Under the pieces are notes generated by a model, which worked only from the letters and a program-made list of their open reading frames with translations, was not told where the DNA came from and did no database searches. The position numbers and the translations under genes are program-made. From Firmicutes bacterium UBA5010 (GTDB lineage: Bacteria > Bacillota > Clostridia > Tissierellales > Sedimentibacteraceae), in NCBI GenBank assembly GCA_002396645.1, contig DGYI01000014.1:79008-93281 (forward strand): 14,274 bases of DNA, written 5' to 3'. This document shows positions 1 through 6,132 of the stretch, in pieces. Numbering within the stretch: position 1 is the stretch's first letter; the number at the start of each line of letters is the position of its first letter.

Positions 1-240
1 GTAAATCTTTTAAATTTTATAGAGCAGCTTAATAAGGTGGTTCCGGGCTTTGCAAGTACAGAAACGCTGCTTTACGGACCTGAGGTTAAATTTTACAGCA
101 ATAAAATAGATATCGATGAAAATTTTGAAACAAACATTAAAGGCCTATACTGCTTAGGAGATTCAAGCGGATGGACAAGAGGACTTATGATGGCATCATT
201 AATGGGTGTTCAAATGGCAAAAAAGTTGTTATTAAATTAA
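1..240 (+). CDS. FAD-dependent oxidoreductase, C-terminal end (partial)
   Basis: The frame is open from the first base of the window to a TAA at 238-240, so only the last 79 residues are present and the true start lies upstream. The tail contains TNIKGLYCLGDSSGWTRGL, which matches the C-terminal flavin-binding signature (a xxGLYxxGDxxGxTRGL pattern before a final helix) of large FAD-dependent dehydrogenases of the uncharacterised COG2509 type. Just before it, a YGPEVKFY segment fits the same family. In such proteins the GD aspartate contacts the FAD ribityl/phosphate region; this is family knowledge. The substrate is not known for most members and cannot be inferred from this piece. An internal GTG at 37 could be misread as a start, but homologous-looking sequence continues upstream of it. 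No clear terminator follows; 241-331 is AT-rich with little obvious structure. Confidence 0.75.
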   Translation, partial: VNLLNFIEQLNKVVPGFASTETLLYGPEVKFYSNKIDIDENFETNIKGLYCLGDSSGWTRGLMMASLMGVQMAKKLLLN

Positions 241-331
241 AAAAACTGTATTAATAATTGTGATTTTGTAAATAATAATATTGTCAATAATCTGTTTGTT
301 GGCAAATATTATATAATAAGAAAGGATCGCC

Positions 332-604
332 ATGAAAGATATTTTCTCTAATTTACAAAATAACAAAAATAAGAACAACAACGAAAATAACAGACAAAAC
401 AACAACCAAAATCAAAACAATAACCAAAACAACAGGAATAACAACAATAATCAAAACAATAACAACAATAACCGAAACAATGACAACAATTGCAATAATA
501 ATGATAATTGCAATAATAACAACAACAATAATAACAGAAACAACAATAACAACAACAGAAACAACAATAACCAAAACAGAAACAATCAAAACAATAATTT
601 CTAA
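332..604 (+). CDS. Small asparagine-rich low-complexity protein
   Basis: This ORF encodes 90 residues, of which about 61 are Asn and 8 Gln by my count, interrupted by regularly placed Arg, a few Asp/Lys/Glu and only two Cys (residues 54 and 60). Only the first nine residues (MKDIFSNLQ) look like ordinary sequence. An AAAGGA Shine-Dalgarno lies 6-7 bases before the ATG and a near-perfect intrinsic terminator sits about 30 bases after the stop, so it looks like a real monocistronic gene. A weak promoter may lie at TTGTCA (281) with an AT-rich -10 around 305-312. Asn codons alternate between AAC and AAT, and other codons (GAA, CAA, AGA, TGC) keep frame, which argues for selection on the protein and against a simple expanding trinucleotide repeat. 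There is no signal peptide or membrane segment. I do not recognise the family. A structural, coat-like or prion-like (Q/N-rich) role is possible but unproven. Confidence 0.55.
   Translation: MKDIFSNLQNNKNKNNNENNRQNNNQNQNNNQNNRNNNNNQNNNNNNRNNDNNCNNNDNCNNNNNNNNRNNNNNNRNNNNQNRNNQNNNF
536..598 (+). repeat. Three 21-bp tandem units in the Asn-rich gene
   Basis: Three consecutive 21-bp units begin with AGAAAC (536, 557 and 578) and encode seven-residue Arg-Asn-rich units, placing Arg at residues 69, 76 and 83. Units 1 and 2 are nearly identical; unit 3 is diverged. A shorter 18-bp repeat around 491-520 (starting TGCAATAATAA) carries the two Cys codons. Because the units are multiples of three, copy-number change would alter length without shifting the frame. 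Confidence 0.65.
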
Positions 605-636
605 TACTGTTTTTCCGATTGTTAAGCAACTCACCC

Positions 637-672
637 AATTAGAGCTAAAGTTAAACTTTAGCTCTAATTTTT
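637..672 (+). terminator. Intrinsic terminator of the Asn-rich gene
   Basis: A perfect 14-bp stem (637-650 with 656-669) surrounds a TTAAA loop and runs into a T-rich tail. It closes the Asn-rich transcription unit just before the rubrerythrin promoter. Confidence 0.85.
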
Positions 673-680
673 AAAAAGGG

Positions 681-709
681 TTGACATTTAAATTTTTTTA
701 ATTTATAGT
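681..709 (+). promoter_or_regulatory. Sigma-A promoter for rubrerythrin
   Basis: TTGACA (681-686) and TATAGT (704-709) are separated by exactly 17 bp. The predicted start near 716 leaves a leader of about 135 nt before the rubrerythrin ATG, which is unusually long for such a small gene. Confidence 0.7.
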
Positions 710-808
710 TTTTAATAGGTATTTATGGGTATATATAATTCGTATTTAAAATCTTACATAGAATAGTTAGTATAATTAAAATTAATACATATACAACAAA
801 GTGGTCAA

Positions 809-823
809 TATAATTTAATTATA
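809..823. promoter_or_regulatory. 15-bp AT palindrome in the rubrerythrin leader
   Basis: TATAATTTAATTATA is a perfect 7-1-7 inverted repeat about 28 bp before the start codon. Its symmetry resembles Fur/PerR-family boxes, and PerR commonly controls rubrerythrin in clostridia, but the bases do not match the PerR consensus well and the region is very AT-rich. It is listed only as a candidate operator. Confidence 0.2.
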
Positions 824-850
824 TAATAAATTTGAAAAGGAGAGTAGATT

Positions 851-1393
851 ATGAGTAATAATTTAAAAGGAACAAAAACAGAAGCAAATTTATTAGAAGC
901 ATTTGCCGGAGAATCAATGGCAAGAAACAAATATACATACTATGCTTCAAAGGCTAAAAAAGAAGGATATGAGCAAATTGCTGCATTATTCACAGAAACT
1001 GCCGAAAATGAAAAAGAGCATGCTAAAATATGGTACAAGCTTTTACATGATGGCGTAGCTGATACTATGACAAATTTAAAAGATGCGGCTGCCGGTGAAA
1101 ACTATGAGTGGACCGATATGTATGCTAAATTTGCAAAAGAAGCAAAAGAAGAAGGCTTCAATGATATAGCTCGTCTTTTCGAAGGTGTTGCTAAAATAGA
1201 AAAAGAGCACGAAGAGAGATACTTGGCACTTCTTAGAAATATAGAAGGAAATAAAGTATTCCAAAAAGAAGAAAAAGTGGTATGGCAATGTGCTAACTGC
1301 GGATTCATACATGAAGGAGAAAAAGCTCCCGGAAAATGTCCTATCTGTGACCATCCTCAAGCTTATTTCCAAATGTTAGCTAAAAACTATTAA
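851..1393 (+). CDS. rbr: Rubrerythrin
   Basis: This is a 180-residue cytoplasmic peroxidase that reduces hydrogen peroxide, protecting anaerobes from oxidative stress. Residues 10-130 form the ferritin-like four-helix diiron domain: Glu21 in the first helix, the EKEH motif at 54-57 and a second EKEH at 117-120 supply the expected Glu/His ligands. Residues 147-166 form the C-terminal rubredoxin-like domain, with CxxC (147, 150) and CPIC (163, 166) binding one iron. This is the classic domain order and length for the family. The ATG is preceded by AAAAGGAGAG at good spacing. The gene stands alone between its own promoter and terminator. Location near oxygen-sensitive selenoenzymes is consistent with a protective role, but that link is inference. 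Confidence 0.95.
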   Translation: MSNNLKGTKTEANLLEAFAGESMARNKYTYYASKAKKEGYEQIAALFTETAENEKEHAKIWYKLLHDGVADTMTNLKDAAAGENYEWTDMYAKFAKEAKEEGFNDIARLFEGVAKIEKEHEERYLALLRNIEGNKVFQKEEKVVWQCANCGFIHEGEKAPGKCPICDHPQAYFQMLAKNY

Positions 1394-1419
1394 TTTGAAT
1401 TACATAAGCTGTTAAAAAA

Positions 1420-1460
1420 AGGGGCTGTTTTACTGAAAAAAGTAAGACAGCCTCTTTTTT
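1420..1460 (+). terminator. Intrinsic terminator of rubrerythrin
   Basis: A 15-bp stem (1420-1434 with 1441-1455, two G-T wobbles) closes a six-base A-rich loop and is followed directly by a T run. Confidence 0.85.
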
Positions 1461-1531
1461 AAGCTATGTATGTATAAACAATTTATGTGTATTTAATCTG
1501 CGCACATAACAAAAAATATGTTTTAATCTGC

Positions 1532-1560
1532 TTGACACTAAAATGAAAAAATAGTATTAT
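1532..1560 (+). promoter_or_regulatory. Sigma-A promoter of tdh-kbl
   Basis: TTGACA (1532-1537) and TATTAT (1555-1560) are spaced by 17 bp. The predicted start near 1567 gives a short leader of about 32 nt, leaving no room for a riboswitch. Confidence 0.7.
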
Positions 1561-1598
1561 AAACTTAATTAGAAACTATAAAAAAGGGTGGTAGTTTT

Positions 1599-2636
1599 AT
1601 GTCAAAAATGGACGCTTTAGTAAAAAAATACGCAGAACCTGGACTGTGGCTTGAACAAGTTGAAATACCTAAAATTAAAGATAACGAGGTATTGGTAAAA
1701 ATTCGTAAGACAGCTATTTGCGGTACGGATATTCATATATATACATGGGATAAATGGTCTCAAAACACAATCAAAACTCCGATGACTATAGGCCATGAGT
1801 ATGTAGGTGAAATAGTTGAATTAGGAAAATTAGTTGAAGGTTATGAGATAGGAGATTTAGTAACAGGAGAAGGACATATTGTGTGCGGTAAATGCAGAAA
1901 CTGCCGCGGAGGTCATCAACACCTATGCAAGCACACTGTAGGAATTGGAGTAAACAAAGACGGTATATTTGCTGAATATGCTGCAATACCTGCATCTAAC
2001 CTGTTCAAATGCTCAAAAGACGTTCCGGAAGAATTATATAGTATATTTGATCCGTTCGGAAATGCCACACATACTGCTTTATCATACAATATGGTTGGAG
2101 AAGATGTATTAATTACAGGTGCCGGTCCTATAGGAATCATGGCTGTTGCTATTGCAAAGCATGTTGGAGCGAGAAATGTAGTAATTACGGATATAAATGA
2201 TTACAGATTAGACCTGGCAAGAAAAATGGGAGCTACAAGAGCTGTAAATACTAAAACAACTGATTTAAAAGCAGTCATGAATGAATTGAATATGGTAGAA
2301 GGCTTTGATGTAGGACTTGAAATGTCAGGAAACGGAATGGCGTTTAATCAGATGCTTGATAATATGATTAACGGCGGAAAGATAGCGCTTCTTGGTATTC
2401 AACAGCCTGATACTCAGGTAAACTGGGATAGAATAATATTCGGCGGATTGTTCTTAAAAGGAATTTACGGACGTGAAATGTACGAAACATGGTATAAAAT
2501 GAACGCTATGGTTCAGTCCGGATTAGATATAACACCGATTATAACCCATAGATTTAATTATAAAGACTTTATTGAAGGCTTTGAAATAATGAAGAGCGGA
2601 CAATCGGGAAAAATCATATTAAATTGGGATAAGTAG
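1599..2636 (+). CDS. tdh: L-threonine 3-dehydrogenase
   Basis: The 345-residue product is a zinc-dependent medium-chain dehydrogenase that oxidises L-threonine to 2-amino-3-ketobutyrate with NAD+. The catalytic zinc region is ICGTDIHIY (Cys41) plus GHE (65-67). The structural zinc site is the four-cysteine cluster at residues 96, 99, 102 and 110. The Rossmann motif GAGPIG lies at 174-179. CGTDIHIYTWDKW is highly typical of Tdh as opposed to other sorbitol/alcohol dehydrogenases, and the length matches the family. An AGGGTGG ribosome-binding site precedes the ATG. It is followed nine bases later by kbl, the next enzyme of the pathway, which confirms the substrate. The second Met at codon 4 is a possible alternative start, but it is less well spaced. 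Confidence 0.95.
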   Translation: MSKMDALVKKYAEPGLWLEQVEIPKIKDNEVLVKIRKTAICGTDIHIYTWDKWSQNTIKTPMTIGHEYVGEIVELGKLVEGYEIGDLVTGEGHIVCGKCRNCRGGHQHLCKHTVGIGVNKDGIFAEYAAIPASNLFKCSKDVPEELYSIFDPFGNATHTALSYNMVGEDVLITGAGPIGIMAVAIAKHVGARNVVITDINDYRLDLARKMGATRAVNTKTTDLKAVMNELNMVEGFDVGLEMSGNGMAFNQMLDNMINGGKIALLGIQQPDTQVNWDRIIFGGLFLKGIYGREMYETWYKMNAMVQSGLDITPIITHRFNYKDFIEGFEIMKSGQSGKIILNWDK

Positions 2637-2645
2637 GAGGAAATA

Positions 2646-3836
2646 ATGTATACAAATTATAAAAATCACTTTGAAGGAATATTAAATGATATAAAAGATT
2701 CCGGATTATGGAAGGACGAAAGAGTTATAACAACTCCTCAAAGCAACAAAATTAATACAACAAAGGTGGATGGCGTATTAAATATGTGCGCTAACAACTA
2801 TCTGGGACTTTCAAACAATGAGGAACTTATTAAAGCTGCAAAAGAAAGCTATGACAAATGGGGCTACGGATTATCTTCTGTAAGATTCATATGCGGAACT
2901 CAAGATATACACAAACAATTAGAGAAGAAAATAAGTGAATTTTTGGGAATGGAAGACACAATTCTTTATTCCTCATGCTTTGACGCAAATGGCGGATTGT
3001 TTGAAACTATAACAACTGCGGATGACGCAATAATCAGTGACGAGTTAAACCACGCGAGCATTATCGATGGTGTTAGACTTGCAAAAGCTAAAAAATACAG
3101 ATACAAAAATAACAATATGGAAGACTTGGAAGCACAGCTTATACAGGCAGACAAAGACGGTGCAAAACTTAAAGTTATAGCTACCGATGGTGTATTTTCA
3201 ATGGACGGAATTATCTGTAACCTAAAAGGTGTTTGTGATTTAGCTGAAAAATATAACGCACTTGTTATGGTAGACGATTCGCATGCAGTAGGATTTGTCG
3301 GCAAAACAGGAAAAGGAACTCACGAATACAATGATGTTATGGGAAGAGTTGACATAATAACAGGTACATTAGGAAAGGCCTTAGGTGGAGCGAGCGGCGG
3401 ATATACAAGTGCGAGAAAAGAAATTATTGACCTATTGAGACAACGCTCACGACCATATCTGTTCTCTAATACATTGGCACCGGCTATAGCTTCTGCTTCT
3501 ATAAAGGTATTGGATATGCTTATGTCAAGCACCGAGTACAGAGACAGAGTGGAAGAAAACACAAAATATTTCAGAGAAAAAATAAAAGAAATAGGACTTG
3601 AAACTATAGATTCAGTTCATCCTATAGTTCCTATCATGCTTGGGGATGCGGTTTTATCGCAAAAAATGGCTGAAAAAATGCTTGAAAAGGGAGTTTATGT
3701 AGTAGGATTCTACTTCCCTGTAGTTCCGAAAGGAAAGGCAAGAATAAGAACTCAAATTTCAGCGGCACATACTAAAGAAGATTTGGATTTGGCAATAAAA
3801 GCCTTCAAGGAATGTAAAGAAGAGCTTGGAATTTAG
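2646..3836 (+). CDS. kbl: Glycine C-acetyltransferase (2-amino-3-ketobutyrate CoA ligase)
   Basis: This 396-residue PLP enzyme of the alpha-oxoamine synthase family cleaves 2-amino-3-ketobutyrate with CoA to glycine and acetyl-CoA. The PLP lysine is Lys244 in TGTLGKALGG, and DDSHAVGFVG (210-219) contains the Asp/His that contact the cofactor ring. The N-terminal NYLGLS motif (51-56) is also typical. The start follows an AGGAGG site that overlaps the tdh stop region, so the two genes are translationally close and form one operon. Together with Tdh it turns threonine into glycine, acetyl-CoA and NADH, all usable in a Stickland fermentation. The family includes 8-amino-7-oxononanoate synthase (bioF), but the tdh partner and overall similarity favour Kbl. 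Confidence 0.95.
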   Translation: MYTNYKNHFEGILNDIKDSGLWKDERVITTPQSNKINTTKVDGVLNMCANNYLGLSNNEELIKAAKESYDKWGYGLSSVRFICGTQDIHKQLEKKISEFLGMEDTILYSSCFDANGGLFETITTADDAIISDELNHASIIDGVRLAKAKKYRYKNNNMEDLEAQLIQADKDGAKLKVIATDGVFSMDGIICNLKGVCDLAEKYNALVMVDDSHAVGFVGKTGKGTHEYNDVMGRVDIITGTLGKALGGASGGYTSARKEIIDLLRQRSRPYLFSNTLAPAIASASIKVLDMLMSSTEYRDRVEENTKYFREKIKEIGLETIDSVHPIVPIMLGDAVLSQKMAEKMLEKGVYVVGFYFPVVPKGKARIRTQISAAHTKEDLDLAIKAFKECKEELGI

Positions 3837-3845
3837 AAATATAAT

Positions 3846-3882
3846 AAGCGTATGCAGCGATTTTGTTTTGCTGCATACGCTT
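3846..3882. terminator. Bidirectional terminator between kbl and the TetR gene
   Basis: A perfect 13-bp stem (3846-3858 with 3870-3882) surrounds an 11-base T-rich loop. It lies in the 48-bp gap between two convergent genes and ends two bases from the TetR stop codon. The tails are modest on either strand (TTTACTATTT on plus, TTATTATATTT on minus). Confidence 0.7.
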
Positions 3883-3884
3883 TA

Positions 3885-4559
3885 CTATTTATCTGTTTGG
3901 ATATCATAAGCTTTAAATACTCTTTTAATGTACTTAAGAGTCTTGTCAACCGCATCATCTATTGACAAATTTAAATAGTTTTTCTCCATATCGGCCATCA
4001 TTCCTCTATAGATTAATATATTCATTTCGTTAATGCTTCTTATATCCTCTTCGCTTATATCAGTATTTTTTAAAGCATTTTTCAGAAGGATATAGTCTCT
4101 TTCATACAAATTATCTTCCAAAAGCATAGGCATATATTCTTTTACGTCATCACTTATTTGCTCGGGAAAAATTTCATAATAAGTTTTAATGCTGTTGTTT
4201 ACAGTAGTTGATGAAAATCCTCCGAAAAATATTAGCTGATAAACTCTCGGGTTAGCATATGAGTGCTTCGAAAAACATTCCCATACTTTTAAACAAGCAT
4301 CTATAGGATTTTTTGCCTTTTCAAGATAACCCGGCAAATCTTTGGCATAATCAGATAAATGACGTATAGAAGAAAAAAAAACTAAATGCTTTAAATTCTC
4401 AAAATAGTTATATAAGGTAGCGCTGTTATAACCTGCCTTATCTGCAACCTTCCTTATAGTTAAGTTTTCCATACCTTCTTTTTCGACTATTTCATTTGCG
4501 GCTTCTATAAAATATGACATTATTCTTTTCTTTTGAATATCTTTATTCGAATTTTTCAT
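3885..4559 (-). CDS. TetR/AcrR-family transcriptional regulator
   Basis: The 224-residue protein has an N-terminal TetR-type DNA-binding domain (about residues 10-57). The helix-turn-helix is at 33-52, with LTIRKVADKAGYNSATLYNY showing the signature Ala-Gly turn and the Tyr-x-x-Phe end. The remaining 165 residues form a ligand-binding and dimerisation domain with no recognisable ligand signature. It is transcribed divergently from the reductase operon starting at 4796, an arrangement typical of a local repressor. The obvious hypothesis is control of betaine/sarcosine reductase and transporter genes in response to substrate or product, but nothing in the sequence identifies the ligand. The ATG is preceded by GAGGTAAT. 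The stop abuts a bidirectional terminator shared with kbl. Confidence 0.88.
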   Translation of the reverse strand: MKNSNKDIQKKRIMSYFIEAANEIVEKEGMENLTIRKVADKAGYNSATLYNYFENLKHLVFFSSIRHLSDYAKDLPGYLEKAKNPIDACLKVWECFSKHSYANPRVYQLIFFGGFSSTTVNNSIKTYYEIFPEQISDDVKEYMPMLLEDNLYERDYILLKNALKNTDISEEDIRSINEMNILIYRGMMADMEKNYLNLSIDDAVDKTLKYIKRVFKAYDIQTDK

Positions 4560-4587
4560 TTTATTACCTCTGTTTTTGTATAATAAA

Positions 4588-4616
4588 ATACTAACATGGA
4601 TATATTAAAAAATCAA
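4588..4616 (-). promoter_or_regulatory. Probable promoter of the TetR gene
   Basis: On the minus strand TTGATT (4616-4611) and TAGTAT (4593-4588) are separated by 17 bp, giving a start near 4581 and a leader of about 22 nt. Confidence 0.5.
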
Positions 4617-4649
4617 TACTTTAATAGTTATATAATCGCTAGCTTAAAA

Positions 4650-4663
4650 ATAATCGCGATTAT
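4650..4663. promoter_or_regulatory. Candidate operator: 14-bp palindrome
   Basis: ATAATCGCGATTAT is a perfect palindrome 13 bp upstream of the -35 of the reductase promoter. Its half site ATAATCGC also occurs at 4632-4639. It is GC-centred in an otherwise very AT-rich gap, making it a reasonable site for the adjacent TetR protein. Confidence 0.35.
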
Positions 4664-4676
4664 AATATAAATGTGA

Positions 4677-4705
4677 TTGACAATTGTTATACCAGTATAT
4701 ATAAT
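4677..4705 (+). promoter_or_regulatory. Consensus sigma-A promoter of the reductase operon
   Basis: TTGACA (4677-4682), a 17-bp spacer and TATAAT (4700-4705) form a perfect consensus promoter. The predicted start near 4712 gives a leader of about 84 nt. Such a strong core promoter next to a divergent repressor-type gene suggests control mainly by repression. Confidence 0.8.
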
Positions 4706-4733
4706 AAAATAAAGTTAAAAAGTGCGCGCTTTA

Positions 4734-4750
4734 TATAACTGTTTGTTATA
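4734..4750. promoter_or_regulatory. Candidate operator: 6-5-6 inverted repeat in the leader
   Basis: TATAAC and GTTATA flank TGTTT, downstream of the predicted transcription start. The half site TTGTTATA recurs at 4684-4691, immediately after the -35. Paired TTGTTATA elements between and after the promoter hexamers are compatible with repressor binding. The AT-rich context makes chance occurrence possible. Confidence 0.3.
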
Positions 4751-4795
4751 ATATTTACACACTATTGATTTTTTATTTTACGAGAGGAGAAAGAA

Positions 4796-6121
4796 ATGGA
4801 ATTAAAAATCGGTAATTTTCATGTTAAAGATATAGTATTCGGCGAAAGAACATATTACCAAAACGGTATTTTGACTGTAAATAAGCAGGAAGCTTTATCT
4901 TTTATCAAGGAAGACGAGCATATCACCGAAGCAGATTTACACATAGTAAAACCGGGTGATATGGTAAGGCTTTGTCCTGTAAAGGAAGCTATTGAGCCAA
5001 GAGTAAAATTAAACGGCAATGCTTTATTTCCGGGATATACAGGAGAGTTAAGCCAGGCAGGTGACGGAGTAACACATGCACTTAAAGGATGCAGTGTTTT
5101 AGTTGTAGGAAAGCATTGGGGCGGATTCCAAGACGGCCTGATAGATATGGGTGGAGAAGGCGCTAAATACACATATTACTCTAAGTTGAAAAATATTGTA
5201 ATAGTTGCTGATACAGATGAAGACTTTGAGAAAAGAGAACAACAAAAGAAAAATAGAGCTTTAAGAATGGCAGGACACAAGTTTGCAGAATATATAGGAA
5301 ACTGTGTTAAAGATCTTGAGCCTGAAGATATTGAAACTTACAAATTAGATCCGATAACAAAAAGAGATGAAAAAACTAATGCTCTACCGTCTGTAGTATA
5401 TGTAATGCAGCCTCAATCACAAATGGAGGAAATGGGTTACAATGATTTAGTTTACGGTTGGGATGCTAACCATATGGTTCCTACATTAATGCATCCGAAT
5501 GAAATATTGGATGGAGCTGTTATATCAGGAAGCTTTATGCCTTGTTCATCGAAGTGGGCGACATATGATTTTCAAAATGCACCTGTTATTAAAAAATTAT
5601 ATTCAGAGCATGGAAAAACTCTTAATTTCTTAGGCGTTATAATGTCAAATCTTAATGTTGCACTCGAGCAAAAACAAAGATCGGCTATGTATGTAGCTCA
5701 AATAGCTAAAAGCTTAGGTGCTGACGGAGCAATAGTTGCCGAAGAAGGATATGGTAATCCTGATGCCGATTTTGTTGCATGTATCGTAGCATTAGAGGAT
5801 GCAGGAGTTAAAACCGTAGGTATAACAAATGAGTGTACAGGAAGAGATGGTCAGTCTCAGCCTTTAGTTTCTTTGGACGAAAAACTAAATGCAATCGTTT
5901 CCTGCGGAAATGTATCGGAACTGATAGAATTACCTCCTATGCCTGTTGTTTTAGGTGAACTTGAAGCCTTAGCCAGAGATGGATTATCAGGAGGCTGGGC
6001 TGATGATGAGATATTAGGACCATCAGTCAGACCGGATGGTTCAATAATAATGGAAAATAACGCAATGTTTTGTGGTGATCAGGTTATTGGCTGGTCAACT
6101 AAAACAATGAAGGAATTTTAG
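4796..6121 (+). CDS. grdI: Betaine/sarcosine-type reductase component B, alpha subunit precursor
   Basis: The 441-residue product belongs to the GrdE/GrdG/GrdI family, the pro-protein of the substrate-binding component B of Stickland reductases. Family members are cleaved at an internal Cys to give two peptides, one carrying a pyruvoyl group that binds the amine substrate. Family features include EPRVKLNGNALFPG (67-80), GFQDGLIDM (110-118), MVPTLMHPNEILDGAVISG (227-245) and EEGYGNPDADF (about 317-327). Cys250, just after AVISGSFMP, lies where the processing cysteine is expected; I cannot confirm the cleavage residue. The sequence departs from glycine-type GrdE in many places, and a BCCT transporter is in the same operon, so betaine (GrdI) is favoured and sarcosine (GrdG) is the alternative. 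A GAGAGGAG site precedes the ATG. The stop overlaps the next gene's ribosome-binding site. Confidence 0.82.
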   Translation: MELKIGNFHVKDIVFGERTYYQNGILTVNKQEALSFIKEDEHITEADLHIVKPGDMVRLCPVKEAIEPRVKLNGNALFPGYTGELSQAGDGVTHALKGCSVLVVGKHWGGFQDGLIDMGGEGAKYTYYSKLKNIVIVADTDEDFEKREQQKKNRALRMAGHKFAEYIGNCVKDLEPEDIETYKLDPITKRDEKTNALPSVVYVMQPQSQMEEMGYNDLVYGWDANHMVPTLMHPNEILDGAVISGSFMPCSSKWATYDFQNAPVIKKLYSEHGKTLNFLGVIMSNLNVALEQKQRSAMYVAQIAKSLGADGAIVAEEGYGNPDADFVACIVALEDAGVKTVGITNECTGRDGQSQPLVSLDEKLNAIVSCGNVSELIELPPMPVVLGELEALARDGLSGGWADDEILGPSVRPDGSIIMENNAMFCGDQVIGWSTKTMKEF

Positions 6122-6132
6122 GAGGTGTAATA

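Noticed and set aside
332..604. CRISPR array or microsatellite
   Set aside because: Units are short, contiguous and in one reading frame; there are no spacers, and the AAC/AAT mixture is not a pure satellite.
348..638. Two minus-strand ORFs (Cys/Tyr-rich and Val/Ile-rich) opposite the Asn-rich gene
   Set aside because: They are complements of AAC/AAT repeats; the odd composition follows directly from the repeat, and there is no ribosome-binding site or independent signal.
4626..4740. 10-bp inverted repeat AGTTATATAA / TTATATAACT flanking the reductase promoter
   Set aside because: In sequence this AT-rich a 10-bp match within about 235 bp is not surprising by chance; the closer, GC-containing palindrome is a better operator candidate.
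4712..4795. Glycine riboswitch in the reductase leader
   Set aside because: The leader is short and AT-rich and I see none of the conserved glycine-aptamer core segments.
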